Assembly (NCBI GenBank): GCA_963989385.1
Contig: OZ022503.1
Coordinates: 67,430,123-67,494,122, forward strand
DNA length: 64,000 nt
From: Ctena decussata
Taxonomy: Eukaryota > Mollusca > Bivalvia > Lucinida > Lucinidae
Reading direction: 5' to 3'
Shown piece by piece: positions 53,925-64,000 of this stretch. The notes below the pieces were generated by a model. It had not been told where the DNA came from and made no database searches. It saw only the letters and a list, made by a program, of their open reading frames with translations. The translations under genes and the position numbers were made by a program. How positions within the stretch are numbered: the stretch's first letter is position 1; every line of letters starts with the position of its first letter.

Positions 53925-55745
53925 ACATATAGCACCAGCTATTTCCTTTTTCAAACTGACTCAGAAAGAACCCAGATGATTCCAAATGACCAGAACATGA
54001 AGTAAAAGGAAGCATTTCACCTTAGTCCACTGCCACTTTACACTAGCAACAGTGAGGTAAAATTACTTTTTCGTTTTAAATTGTTATATTCGTTACTTCG
54101 TTTTAAATATATTCTATACGGCCAAAAGTAATTAAACTATGGTGTCATATATTGCGTTTATAGAAAAAGGCCATTACAGGTAAAGAAGTGTAAAAGGGCA
54201 ATGATCAGAAACTGATTCAACTAGTGCCACAACCCTCCCAGAACACCAAACTAAAAATAGTAACATAAAGCATACAACAAGTACTCAAACGATACTAGTG
54301 GGTAGCAAAATATACGTGCGCCCATTCCATGCAGATGTCCACAAGTTAGCTTTCATCAAGCATATCTAGGCACACAAAAATTATATTTTCACCTTCTTTC
54401 TTTCTGTTTTACATACATCAGAATGATGGCGAATAAACAGACAAAACAAATCAATTTTTGGAACACTATAGATAAGTGGCCAACGCAAACTATAGCATCG
54501 TTACACAACAACAGATGCATCGCCATGGAAATTTCACTGATAAATTATATAGGGTGGGTTTAAACCAGTCCAAAGTGCCGCTTTAAAAATATTTTTAACA
54601 AAACTAATAAGGTTTAGACATATTTTTCGGTAACAACATATAATCTCAGTGATTGTTTTCAAATAATGGTTATAAACGTTACCTTTCTTAGTATAAAACA
54701 GTAAGTTCTGATCAGTAAATTTCTTATGGTGTGATATTTTCAATGTCATCTGGATATTAATGGGATAAAAAATAAAAGTGTTCTATGTATAGATTAATTC
54801 TCGAAGGTTTTCTTTTCTAGTTTTAGGACAATCTCATCTTTGCATGTCATGTAAATTACATTGTTTGCTGCCCGATTAGTTTATTAAACAATGCAAAAAT
54901 TTCATTTTACAATAGATAATATACATATATATCACAACTGCGTTGTTTAAAAAGTCAGAATTTGAAAAGAGTTTTTTTCTGGCGGGAATGATAGACGCTT
55001 TATGCAAACATTTTAATCTGTTAAGTACGTTACTCTGGCTAAAATGTGTTGAAAGGTCAAAACAATTTTTAAGCTATTGTGTTATATTATGGTTAACACG
55101 ATCTTTTTGCAAAAGGCCCCAATTTGTCAAGTTTAAATTGGTTATTAGCCATTTTTTGTACGAACAATTATACGAAAAATGACATTTCAGCCAAAAACAG
55201 GGAATAGGTGTAACTGTTCAACAGGACATGGTTGACAAGTATAAAAGCTAGAGGTCTCATATTTGTTTTGCTAGAAACGAACTGAAAGGGGCCAATTGCA
55301 TAGTAAGTAAAAATGATCATTTTGGGCCTTTTTGTAAGAGAGTCTTTGTAAAATGCAACAACTTAAGTTCCAATTTTAAATTTTCAAGGGGTACATGATA
55401 TATTGTAACGAAAGTAACAACACAAAAGCTCTGAACTGTTTTCTGAGCAGCCTAATTTATAGCATATTAACTGTTCTTACAGAAAATATTTAAACTTGAT
55501 ACATTTATATAGTTTAAACACATTTCTTATTGACGTCAATTGATATTTTTGATATTCAAAATTTAAAGGGGTAACGTAAATAACTGGCCACTACAGAGTT
55601 ATGCAAGGTTTGCCAAGGTGGCAAACGCTGAATTTGATAACTAGAGACCCAGACGATCATTTTGATATATAAAAACAAATGTTACACTCCGTAGACCACT
55701 ATCTTCCTTTTCTAGGTCACTGATGCAATCAAATTTGCTCCACTA
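53925..55745 (-). repeat. Right arm of the element's long inverted repeat
   Basis: This is the inverted counterpart of the left arm, in the same linear order from the right terminus inward. Clear partners include TTTGCCAAGGTGGCAAAC (about 55608), CTGTTAAGTACGTTACTC (about 55018), TTGCATGTCATGTAAAT (about 54840), TGGATATTAATG (about 54751), CAGAATGATGGC (about 54419) and AAAAGGGCAATGA (about 54192). Frames of 71 and 79 codons here (54534-54749 minus, 54943-55182 plus) have no recognisable domains and are not conserved as frames in the other arm. Confidence 0.85.
55728..55745 (-). repeat. Terminal inverted repeat, right end
   Basis: ATCAAATTTGCTCCACTA is the inverted counterpart of the left terminus with one mismatch. 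The adjacent 29 nt (about 55699-55727) have no counterpart in the left arm. Confidence 0.9.
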
Positions 55746-55748
55746 TAT
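55746..55748. repeat. Target site duplication TAT, right copy
   Basis: TAT directly follows the right terminus CCACTA and continues into GGGAATTATCTG of the satellite. It is the partner of the copy at 51438-51440. Confidence 0.75.
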
Positions 55749-57653
55749 GGGAATTATCTGTAATTTAGCACAGTTTCAGAACGATTCGTGAAAGTCACCT
55801 TTTAAGAATAACTTCCACTGCAGGCCCATATATAAAAGTTTGCTCCTTTATTACTCTGCACATGGACAATTATTTGCGCTGTTATTTGCCCCAGGCATGT
55901 ACCTATGTAATTACCGTTTACAGTGTAAAGATGGATGTTATCGGTCGCTGACCGTCGGAGCAGTAGGCGTTTAATGCATTTTCCCATAGGGTCCAATGCA
56001 AAATTGACACCTCATTTTCTCCATTCTCAAGAGCTTTGAGTCTCTGCAAAACATATACATGTGTAGACACAAATAAGTGAAATAGAGTGAAGGCTATTTC
56101 AGCTTTAGCTTTTATTCCGTTTGGGAGCTAAAGTCGCACAAACTTTTGTTTACAAAAATTTCGATGGCCTATAGTTCGCAAGTTATGCAATCAGTTGACA
56201 TTAGATTGTGCATGCATGTAGACATGTTAATGACCTTTATATATGCCAAGTTTCAGATGGCTACCTACTCATACAAGCAAGCAGTAGCGGTTTGAAATTT
56301 TCACAATTTGGGCTACACGTTCGGGACGATTCGTGACCTTAGGTGACTTGCACAATTCGGGCTGAAACTAGTGCCAAATGAGAGGGTTGGGATAAACATT
56401 CAATTGACCATATGTGCCAAAAATTCTCGTTCTTTAGTTTTCGAGTTATAGCCCCTGGAAGTCGAAAACTGCACGACTTTGCCCTCGAATATCTCGACAA
56501 CGGAGAAAGGAGAATTTCAGGGCATTTTCTCCCAAGAAATATATGGGAATTATCTGTAATTTAGCACAGTTTCAGAACGATTCGTGAAAGTCACCTTTTA
56601 AGAATAACTTCCACTGCAGGCCCATATATAAAAGTTTGCTCCTTTATTACTCTGCACATGGACAATTATTTGCGCTGTTATTTGCCCCAGGCATGTACCT
56701 ATGTAATTACCGTTTACAGTGTAAGGATGGATGTTATCGGTCGCTGACCGTCGGAGCAGTAGGCGTTTAATGCATTTTCCCATAGGGTCCAATGCAAAAT
56801 TGACACCTCATTTTCTCCATTCTCAAGAGCTTTGAGTCTCTGCAAAACATATACATGTGTAGACACAAATAAGTGAAATAGAATGAAGGCTATTTCAGCT
56901 TTAGCTTTTATTCGGTTTGGGAGCTAAAGTCGCACAAACTTTTGTTTACAAAAATTTCGATGGCCTATAGTTCGCAAGTTATGCAATCAGTTGACATAAG
57001 ATTGTGCATGCATGTAGACATGTTAATGACCTTTATATATGCCAAGTTTCAGATGGCTACCTACTCATACAAGCAAGCAGTAGCGGTTTGAAATTTTCAC
57101 AATTTGGGCTACACGTTCGGGACGATTCGTGACCTTAGGTGACTTGCGCAATTCGGGCTGAAACTAGTGCCAAATAAGAGGGTTGGGATAAACATTCAAT
57201 TGACCATATGTGCCAAAAATTCTCGTTCTTTAGTTTTCGAGTTATAACCCCTGGAAGTCGAAAACTGCACGACTTTGCCCTCGAATATCTCGACAACGGA
57301 GAAAGGAGAATTTCAGGGCATTTTCTCCCAAGAAATATATGGGAATTATCTGTAATTTAGCACAGTTTCAGAACGATTCGTGAAAGTCACCTTTTAAGAA
57401 TAACTTCCACTGCAGGCCCATATATAAAAGTTTGCTCCTTTATTACTCTGCACATGGACAATTATTTGCGCTGTTATTTGCCCCAGGCATGTACCTATGT
57501 AATTACCGTTTACAGTGTAAAGATGGATGTTATCGGTCGCTGAACGTCGGAGCAGTAGGCGTTTAATGCATTTTCCCATAGGGTCCAATGCAAAATTGAC
57601 ACCTCATTTTCTCCATTCTCAAGAGCTTTGAGTCTCTGCAAAACATATACATG

Positions 57654-60039
57654 TGTAGACACAAATAAGTGAAATAGAATGAAGGCTATTTCAGCTTTAG
57701 CTTTTATTCGGTTTGGGAGCTAAAGTCGCACAAACTTTTGTTTACAAAAATTTCGATGGCCTATAGTTCGCAAGTTATGCAATCAGTTGACATAAGATTG
57801 TGCATGCATGTAGACATGTTAATGACCTTTATATATGCCAAGTTTCAGATGGCTACCTACTCATACAAGCAAGCAGTAGCGGTTTGAAATTTTCACAATT
57901 TGGGCTACACGTTCGGGACGATTCGTGACCTTAGGTGACTTGCACAATTCGGGCTGAAACTAGTGCCAAATGAGAGGGTTGGGATAAACATTCAATTGAC
58001 CATATGTGCCAAAAATTCTCGTTCTTTAGTTTTCGAGTTATAGCCCCTGGAAGTCGAAAACTGCACGACTTTGCCCTCGAATATCTCGACAACGGAGAAA
58101 GGAGAATTTCAGGGCATTTTCTCCCAAGAAATATATGGGAATTATCTGTAATTTAGCACAGTTTCAGAACGATTCGTGAAAGTCACCTTTTAAGGACAAC
58201 TTCCACTGCAGGCCCATATATAAAAGTTTGCTCCTTTATTACTCTGCACATGGACAATTATTTGCGCTGTTATTGCCCCAGGCATGTACCTATGTAATTA
58301 CCGTTTACAGTGTAAAGATGGATGTTATCGGTCGCTGAACGTCGGAGCAGTAGGCGTTTAATGCATTTTCCCATAGGGTCCAATGCAAAATTGACACCTC
58401 ATTTTCTCCATTCTCAAGAGCTTTGAGTCTCTGCAAAACATATACATGTGTAGACACAAATAAGTGAAATAGAATGAAGGCTATTTCAGCTTTAGCTTTT
58501 ATTCGGTTTGGGAGCTAAAGTCGCACAAACTTTTGTTTACAAAAATTTCGATGGCCTATAGTTCGCAAGTTATGCAATCAGTTGACATAAGATTGTGCAT
58601 GCATGTAGACATGTTAATGACCTTTATATATGCCAAGTTTCAGATGGCTACCTACTCATACAAGCAAGCAGTAGCGGTTTGAAATTTTCACAATTTGGGC
58701 TACACGTTCGGGACGATTCGTGACCTTAGGTGACTTGCACAATTCGGGCTGAAACTAGTGCCAAATGAGAGGGTTGGGATAAACATTCAATTGACCATAT
58801 GTGCCAAAAATTCTCGTTCTTTAGTTTTCGAGTTATAGCCCCTGGAAGTCGAAAACTGCACGACTTTGCCCTCGAATATCTCGACAACGGAGAAAGGAGA
58901 ATTTCAGGGCATTTTCTCCCAAGAAATATATGGGAATTATCTGTAATTTAGCACAGTTTCAGAACGATTCGTGAAAGTCACCTTTTAAGAATAACTTCCA
59001 CTGCAGGCCCATATATAAAAGTTTGCTCCTTTATTACTCTGCACATGGACAATTATTTGCGCTGTTATTTGCCCCAGGCATGTACCTATGTAATTACCGT
59101 TTACAGTGTAAAGATGGATGTTATCGGTCGCTGACCGTCGGAGCAGTAGGCGTTTAATGCATTTTCCCATAGGGTCCAATGCAAAATTGACACCTCATTT
59201 TCTCCATTCTCAAGAGCTTTGAGTCTCTGCAAAACATATACATGTGTAGACACAAATAAGTGAAATAGAATGAAGGCTATTTCAGCTTTAGCTTTTATTC
59301 CGTTTGGGAGCTAAAGTCGCACAACTTTTGTTTACAAAAATTTCGATGGCCTATAGTTCGCAAATTATGCAATCAGTTGACATAAGATTGTGCATGCATG
59401 TAGACATGTTAATGACCTTTATATATGCCAAGTTTCAGATGGCTACCTACTCATACAAGCAAGCAGTAGCGGTTTGAAATTTTCACAATTTGGGCTACAC
59501 GTTCGGGACGATTCGTGACCTTAGGTGACTTGCACAATTGGGGCTGAAACTAGTGCCAAATGAGAGGGTTGGGATAAACATTCAATTGACCATATGTGCC
59601 AAAAATTCTCGTTCTTTAGTTTTCGAGTTATAGCCCCTGGAAGTCGAAAACTGCACGACTTTGCCCTCGAATATCTCGACAACGGAGAAAGGAGAATTTC
59701 AGGGCATTTTCTCCCAAGAAATATATGGGAATTATCTGTAATTTAGCACAGTTTCAGAACGATTCGTGAAAGTCACCTTTTAAGAATAACTTCCACTGCA
59801 GGCCCATATATAAAAGTTTGCTCCTTTATTACTCTGCACATGGACAATTATTTGCGCTGTTATTTGCCCCAGGCATGTACCTATGTAATTACCGTTTACA
59901 GTGTAAAGATGGATGTTATCGGTCGCTGAACGTCGGAGCAGTAGGCGTTTAATGCATTTTCCCATAGGGTCCAATGCAAAATTGACACCTCATTTTCTCC
60001 ATTCTCAAGAGCTTTGAGTCTCTGCAAAACATATACATG
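57654..60039 (+). repeat. Units 68-70, with 1-bp deletions in units 68 and 70
   Basis: Unit 68 (57654-58448) has lost a T in GTTATTTGCC at about 58274 and has a local double change, AAGGACAAC for AAGAATAAC, at 58192-58200. Unit 70 (59245-60039) has lost an A in CACAAACTTTTG at about 59324. Units 67, 68 and 69 share ATTCGGTTTGG in place of ATTCCGTTTGG (56912, 57708 and 58503 approximately), a run of three consecutive units with one variant. Confidence 0.9.
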
Positions 60040-63000
60040 TGTAGACACAAATAAGTGAAATAGAATGAAGGCTATTTCAGCTTTAGCTTTTATTCCGTTT
60101 GGGAGCTAAAGTCGCACAAACTTTTGTTTACAAAAATTTCGATGGCCTATAGTTCGCAAGTTATGCAATCAGTTGACATAAGATTGTGCATGCATGTAGA
60201 CATGTTAATGACCTTTATATATGCCAAGTTTCAGATGGCTACCTACTCATACAAGCAAGCAGTAGCGGTTTGAAATTTTCACAATTTGGGCTACACGTTC
60301 GGGACGATTCGTGACCTTAGGTGACTTGCACAATTCGGGCTGAAACTAGTGCCAAATGAGAGGGTTGGGATAAACATTCAATTGACCATATGTGCCAAAA
60401 ATTCTCGTTCTTTAGTTTTCGAGTTATAGCCCCTGGAAGTCGAAAACTGCACGACTTTGCCCTCGAATATCTCGACAACGGAGAAAGGAGAATTTCAGGG
60501 CATTTTCTCCCAAGAAATATATGGGAATTATCTGTAATTTAGCACAGTTTCAGAACGATTCGTGAAAGTCACCTTTTAAGAATAACTTCCACTGCAGGCC
60601 CATATATAAAAGTTTGCTCCTTTATTACTCTGCACATGGACAATTATTTGCGCTGTTATTTGCCCCAGGCATGTACCTATGTAATTACCGTTTACAGTGT
60701 AAAGATGGATGTTATCGGTCGCTGACCGTCGGAGCAGTAGGCGTTTAATGCATTTTCCCATAGGGTCCAATGCAAAATTGACACCTCATTTTCTCCATTC
60801 TCAAGAGCTTTGAGTCTCTGCAAAACATATACATGTGTAGACACAAATAAGTGAAATAGAATGAAGGCTATTTCAGCTTTAGCTTTTATTCCGTTTGGGA
60901 GCTAAAGTCGCACAAACTTTTGTTTACAAAAATTTCGATGGCCTATAGTTCGCAAGTTATGCAATCAGTTGACATAAGATTGTGCATGCATGTAGACATG
61001 TTAATGACCTTTATATATGCCAAGTTTCAGATGGCTACCTACTCATACAAGCAAGCAGTAGCGGTTTGAAATTTTCACAATTTGGGCTACACGTTCGGGA
61101 CGATTCGTGACCTTAGGTGACTTGCACAATTCGGGCTGAAACTAGTGCCAAATGAGAGGGTTGGGATAAACATTCAATTGACCATATGTGCCAAAAATTC
61201 TCGTTCTTTAGTTTTCGAGTTATAGCCCCTGGAAGTCGAAAACTGCACGACTTTGCCCTCGAATATCTCGACAACGGAGAAAGGAGAATTTCAGGGCATT
61301 TTCTCCCAAGAAATATATGGGAATTATCTGTAATTTAGCACAGTTTCAGAACGATTCGTGAAAGTCACCTTTTAAGAATAACTTCCACTGCAGGCCCATA
61401 TATACAAGTTTGCTCCTTTATTACTCTGCACATGGACAATTATTTGCGCTGTTATTTGCCCCAGGCATGTACCTATGTAATAACCGTTTACAGTGTAAAG
61501 ATGGATGTTATCGGTCGCTGAACGTCGGAGCAGTAGGCGTTTAATGCATTTTCCCATAGGGTCCAATGCAAAATTGACACCTCATTTTCTCCATTCTCAA
61601 GAGCTTTGAGTCTCTGCAAAACATATACATGTGTAGACACAAATAAGTGAAATAGAATGAAGGCTATTTCAGCTTTAGCTTTTATTCCGTTTGGGAGCTA
61701 AAGTCGCACAAACTTTTGTTTACAAAAATTTCGATGGCCTATAGTTCGCAAGTTATGCAATCAGTTGACATAAGATTGTGCATGCATGTAGACATGTTAA
61801 TGACCTTTATATATGCCAAGTTTCAGATGGCTACCTACTCATACAAGCAAGCAGTAGCGGTTTGAAATTTTCACAATTTGGGCTACACGTTCGGGACGAT
61901 TCGTGACCTTAGGTGACTTGCACAATTCGGGCTGAAACTAGTGCCAAATGAGAGGGTTGGGATAAACATTCAATTGACCATATGTGCCAAAAATTCTCGT
62001 TCTTTAGTTTTCGAGTTATAGCCCCTGGAAGTCGAAAACTGCACGACTTTGCCCTCGAATATCTCGACAACGGAGAAAGGAGAATTTCAGGGCATTTTCT
62101 CCCAAGAAATATATGGGAATTATCTGTAATTTAGCACAGTTTCAGAACGATTCGTGAAAGTCACCTTTTAAGAATAACTTCCACTGCAGGCCCATATATA
62201 AAAGTTTGCTCCTTTATTACTCTGCACATGGACAATTATTTGCGCTGTTATTTGCCCCAGGCATGTACCTATGTAATTACCGTTTACAGTGTAAAGATGG
62301 ATGTTATCGGTCGCTGACCGTCGGAGCAGTAGGCGTTTAATGCATTTTCCCATAGGGTCCAATGCAAAATTGACACCTCATTTTCTCCATTCTCAAGAGC
62401 TTTGAGTCTCTGCAAAACATATACATGTGTAGACACAAATAAGTGAAATAGAATGAAGGCTATTTCAGCTTTAGCTTTTATTCCGTTTGGGAGCTAAAGT
62501 CGCACAAACTTTTGTTTACAAAAATTTCGATGGCCTATAGTTCGCAAGTTATGCAATCAGTTGACATAAGATTGTGCATGCATGTAGACATGTTAATGAC
62601 CTTTATATATGCCAAGTTTCAGATGGCTACCTACTCATACAAGCAAGCAGTAGCGGTTTGAAATTTTCACAATTTGGGCTACACGTTCGGGACGATTCGT
62701 GACCTTAGGTGACTTGCACAATTCGGGCTGAAACTAGTGCCAAATGAGAGGGTTGGGATAAACATTCAATTGACCATATGTGCCAAAAATTCTCGTTCTT
62801 TAGTTTTCGAGTTATAGCCCCTGGAAGTCGAAAACTGCACGACTTTGCCCTCGAATATCTCGACAACGGAGAAAGGAGAATTTCAGGGCATTTTCTCCCA
62901 AGAAATATATGGGAATTATCTGTAATTTAGCACAGTTTCAGAACGATTCGTGAAAGTCACCTTTTAAGAATAACTTCCACTGCAGGCCCATATATAAAAG

Positions 63001-64000
63001 TTTGCTCCTTTATTACTCTGCACATGGACAATTATTTGCGCTGTTATTTGCCCCAGGCCTGTACCTATGTAATAACCGTTTACAGTGTAAAGATGGATGT
63101 TATCGGTCGCTGAACGTCGGAGCAGTAGGCGTTTAATGCATTTTCCCATAGGGTCCAATGCAAAATTGACACCTCATTTTCTCCATTCTCAAGAGCTTTG
63201 AGTCTCTGCAAAACATATACATGTGTAGACACAAATAAGTGAAATAGAATGAAGGCTATTTCAGCTTTAGCTTTTATTCCGTTTGGGAGCTAAAGTCGCA
63301 CAAACTTTTGTTTACAAAAATTTCGATGGCCTATAGTTCGCAAGTTATGCAATCAGTTGACATAAGATTGTGCATGCATGTAGACATGTTAATGACCTTT
63401 ATATATGCCAAGTTTCAGATGGCTACCTACTCATACAAGCAAGCAGTAGCGGTTTGAAATTTTCACAATTTGGGCTACACGTTCGGGACGATTCGTGACC
63501 TTAGGTGACTTGCACAATTCGGGCTGAAACTAGTGCCAAATGAGAGGGTTGGGATAAACATTCAATTGACCATATGTGCCAAAAATTCTCGTTCTTTAGT
63601 TTTCGAGTTATAGCCCCTGGAAGTCGAAAACTGCACGACTTTGCCCTCGAATATCTCGACAACGGAGAAAGGAGAATTTCAGGGCATTTTCTCCCAAGAA
63701 ATATATGGGAATTATCTGTAATTTAGCACAGTTTCAGAACGATTCGTGAAAGTCACCTTTTAAGAATAACTTCCACTGCAGGCCCATATATAAAAGTTTG
63801 CTCCTTTATTACTCTGCACATGGACAATTATTTGCGCTGTTATTTGCCCCAGGCATGTACCTATGTAATTACCGTTTACAGTGTAAAGATGGATGTTATC
63901 GGTCGCTGACCGTCGGAGCAGTAGGCGTTTAATGCATTTTCCCATAGGGTCCAATGCAAAATTGACACCTCATTTTCTCCATTCTCAAGAGCTTTGAGTC
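58449..64000 (+). repeat. Two-unit higher-order repeat zone, right part (units 69-75)
   Basis: GACCGTC occurs in units 69, 71, 73 and 75 and GAACGTC in units 70, 72 and 74, a perfect alternation. TAATAACCG (for TAATTACCG) is in units 72 and 74 only (about 61479 and 63071). The basic amplifying unit here is therefore the 1592-bp dimer. The same GACCGTC marker defines the dimer left of the inserted element. Confidence 0.8.

Larger units (their letters stand above)
51441..55745. mobile_element. 4.3-kb foldback-type non-autonomous DNA transposon inserted in the satellite
   Basis: What is seen: a 4305-bp AT-rich segment unrelated to the satellite, beginning TAGTGGAGCAAACTTGAT and ending with the inverted complement ATCAAATTTGCTCCACTA. 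It is flanked by TAT on both sides. Almost the whole element is an imperfect palindrome with arms of about 1.8 kb around a centre of about 0.7 kb. Reading frames inside it are short (79 codons or fewer) and none resembles a transposase, helicase, reverse transcriptase or integrase. Known families: very long inverted repeats with little coding capacity are the hallmark of foldback elements and of some large non-autonomous cut-and-paste elements mobilised in trans. Superfamily is unresolved: TAT could be a 3-bp duplication, and 5-bp TATAT is also possible with a 2-bp asymmetric end. The hAT (8 bp) and Mutator (9 bp) duplications do not fit. Confidence 0.88.
50958..56061 (+). repeat. Satellite unit 65, interrupted by the mobile element
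   Basis: The left piece (50958-51440) holds monomer positions 1-483. The right piece resumes after one duplicated TAT at 55749 and supplies the last 313 bp. 483 plus 313 gives exactly 796, so nothing was lost and three bases were duplicated at insertion. The left piece has AGAGTGAAGG and AGAAAGTAG and the right piece has GACCGTC, all typical of neighbouring units. Confidence 0.95.
55746..64000 (+). repeat. Satellite array, right block: remainder of unit 65, nine complete units, one partial unit
   Basis: The same monomer resumes in the same orientation and phase immediately after the inserted element. Unit starts are at 56062, 56858, 57654, 58449, 59245, 60040, 60836, 61632, 62428 and 63224. 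The last unit is cut by the window end after 777 bp. Units 68 and 70 are 795 bp and the others 796 bp. The block shares local marker variants with the left block close to the insertion (for example GACCGTC instead of GAACGTC), so both blocks are one array that was split. No gene is seen. Confidence 0.98.

Noticed and set aside
52950..55182. Short frames inside the transposon (52950-53171, 53360-53563, 54534-54749, 54943-55182) as transposase fragments
   Set aside because: They are 67-79 codons or so, of low-complexity AT-rich composition, with no catalytic or zinc-finger motif, and are not kept as frames in the opposite arm.
51441..55745. CACTA (EnSpm) superfamily, because the element contains CACTA and TAGTG at its ends with a 3-bp duplication
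   Set aside because: CACTA elements begin with CACTA and end with TAGTG. Here the order is reversed: it begins TAGTG and ends CACTA.
51441..55745. Tc1/mariner element with a TA duplication
   Set aside because: Taking TA as the duplication forces asymmetric ends, and taking the element as GTGG...CCAC leaves extra bases compared with the intact monomer. The best fit is TAT. Not fully excluded.
1..64000. CRISPR array or other prokaryotic repeat system
   Set aside because: The repeats are 796 bp, contiguous, without unique spacers and without cas-like genes. The whole looks like a eukaryotic satellite.
1..64000. CENP-B box in the monomer
   Set aside because: I looked for the TTCG...A..CGGG pattern on both strands. 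TTCG occurs several times but none has the remaining core bases at the right spacing.
1..64000. Ribosomal, tRNA or 5S-linked tandem repeat
   Set aside because: No rRNA, tRNA or 5S sequence or internal A/B/C box pattern was recognised in the monomer.

Overview
This window is almost entirely satellite DNA from a eukaryotic genome. A 796-bp monomer repeats head to tail, always in the same orientation, from position 1 to 51440 and again from 55746 to 64000. The array runs off both ends of the window. I count 75 monomer starts: 64 complete units on the left, one unit (number 65) split by an insertion, nine complete units on the right and a final partial one. I see no protein-coding gene, tRNA, rRNA or CRISPR array. 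A very long, highly homogeneous, gene-free satellite split by a foldback-type DNA transposon points to pericentromeric, subtelomeric or other heterochromatin, most likely of an animal. Nothing here identifies the species.

Layout. Units 1, 2 and 7 are 800 bp long because of a 4-bp ATTC duplication. Nearly all others are exactly 796 bp, with single 1-2 bp indels in units 5, 21, 34, 40, 50, 51, 68 and 70. These indels account exactly for every unit boundary. Rare variants shared between units show local higher-order structure: a six-unit period across units 29-41 (about 22.3-32.6 kb), and a two-unit period across units 55-75 (about 43.0-64.0 kb, continuing across the insertion).

At 51441-55745 a 4305-bp AT-rich mobile element interrupts unit 65 at monomer position 483. 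It has 18-bp terminal inverted repeats beginning TAGTGGAGCAAA and a best-fit 3-bp target duplication TAT. Removing the element and one TAT restores an exact 796-bp unit. The element is a giant imperfect palindrome: two arms of about 1.8 kb pair along almost their whole length. The pairing is strong in the outer 0.85 kb and decays inward to an unpaired centre of about 0.7 kb. It carries no recognisable transposase, so it looks like a non-autonomous foldback element. Its superfamily is not clear from its ends.

The monomer has some structure of its own: two adjacent hairpins near its start, a 15-bp near-palindrome near its end, a TATA-box-like TATATAAAAG, short internal direct repeats and 26 CpG sites. 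A 64-codon reading frame on the minus strand is open in most units. It starts with TTG, and I treat it as a by-product of homogenisation, although the widely shared variants within it happen to be synonymous. All judgements of similarity are by eye; no identity percentages were computed.
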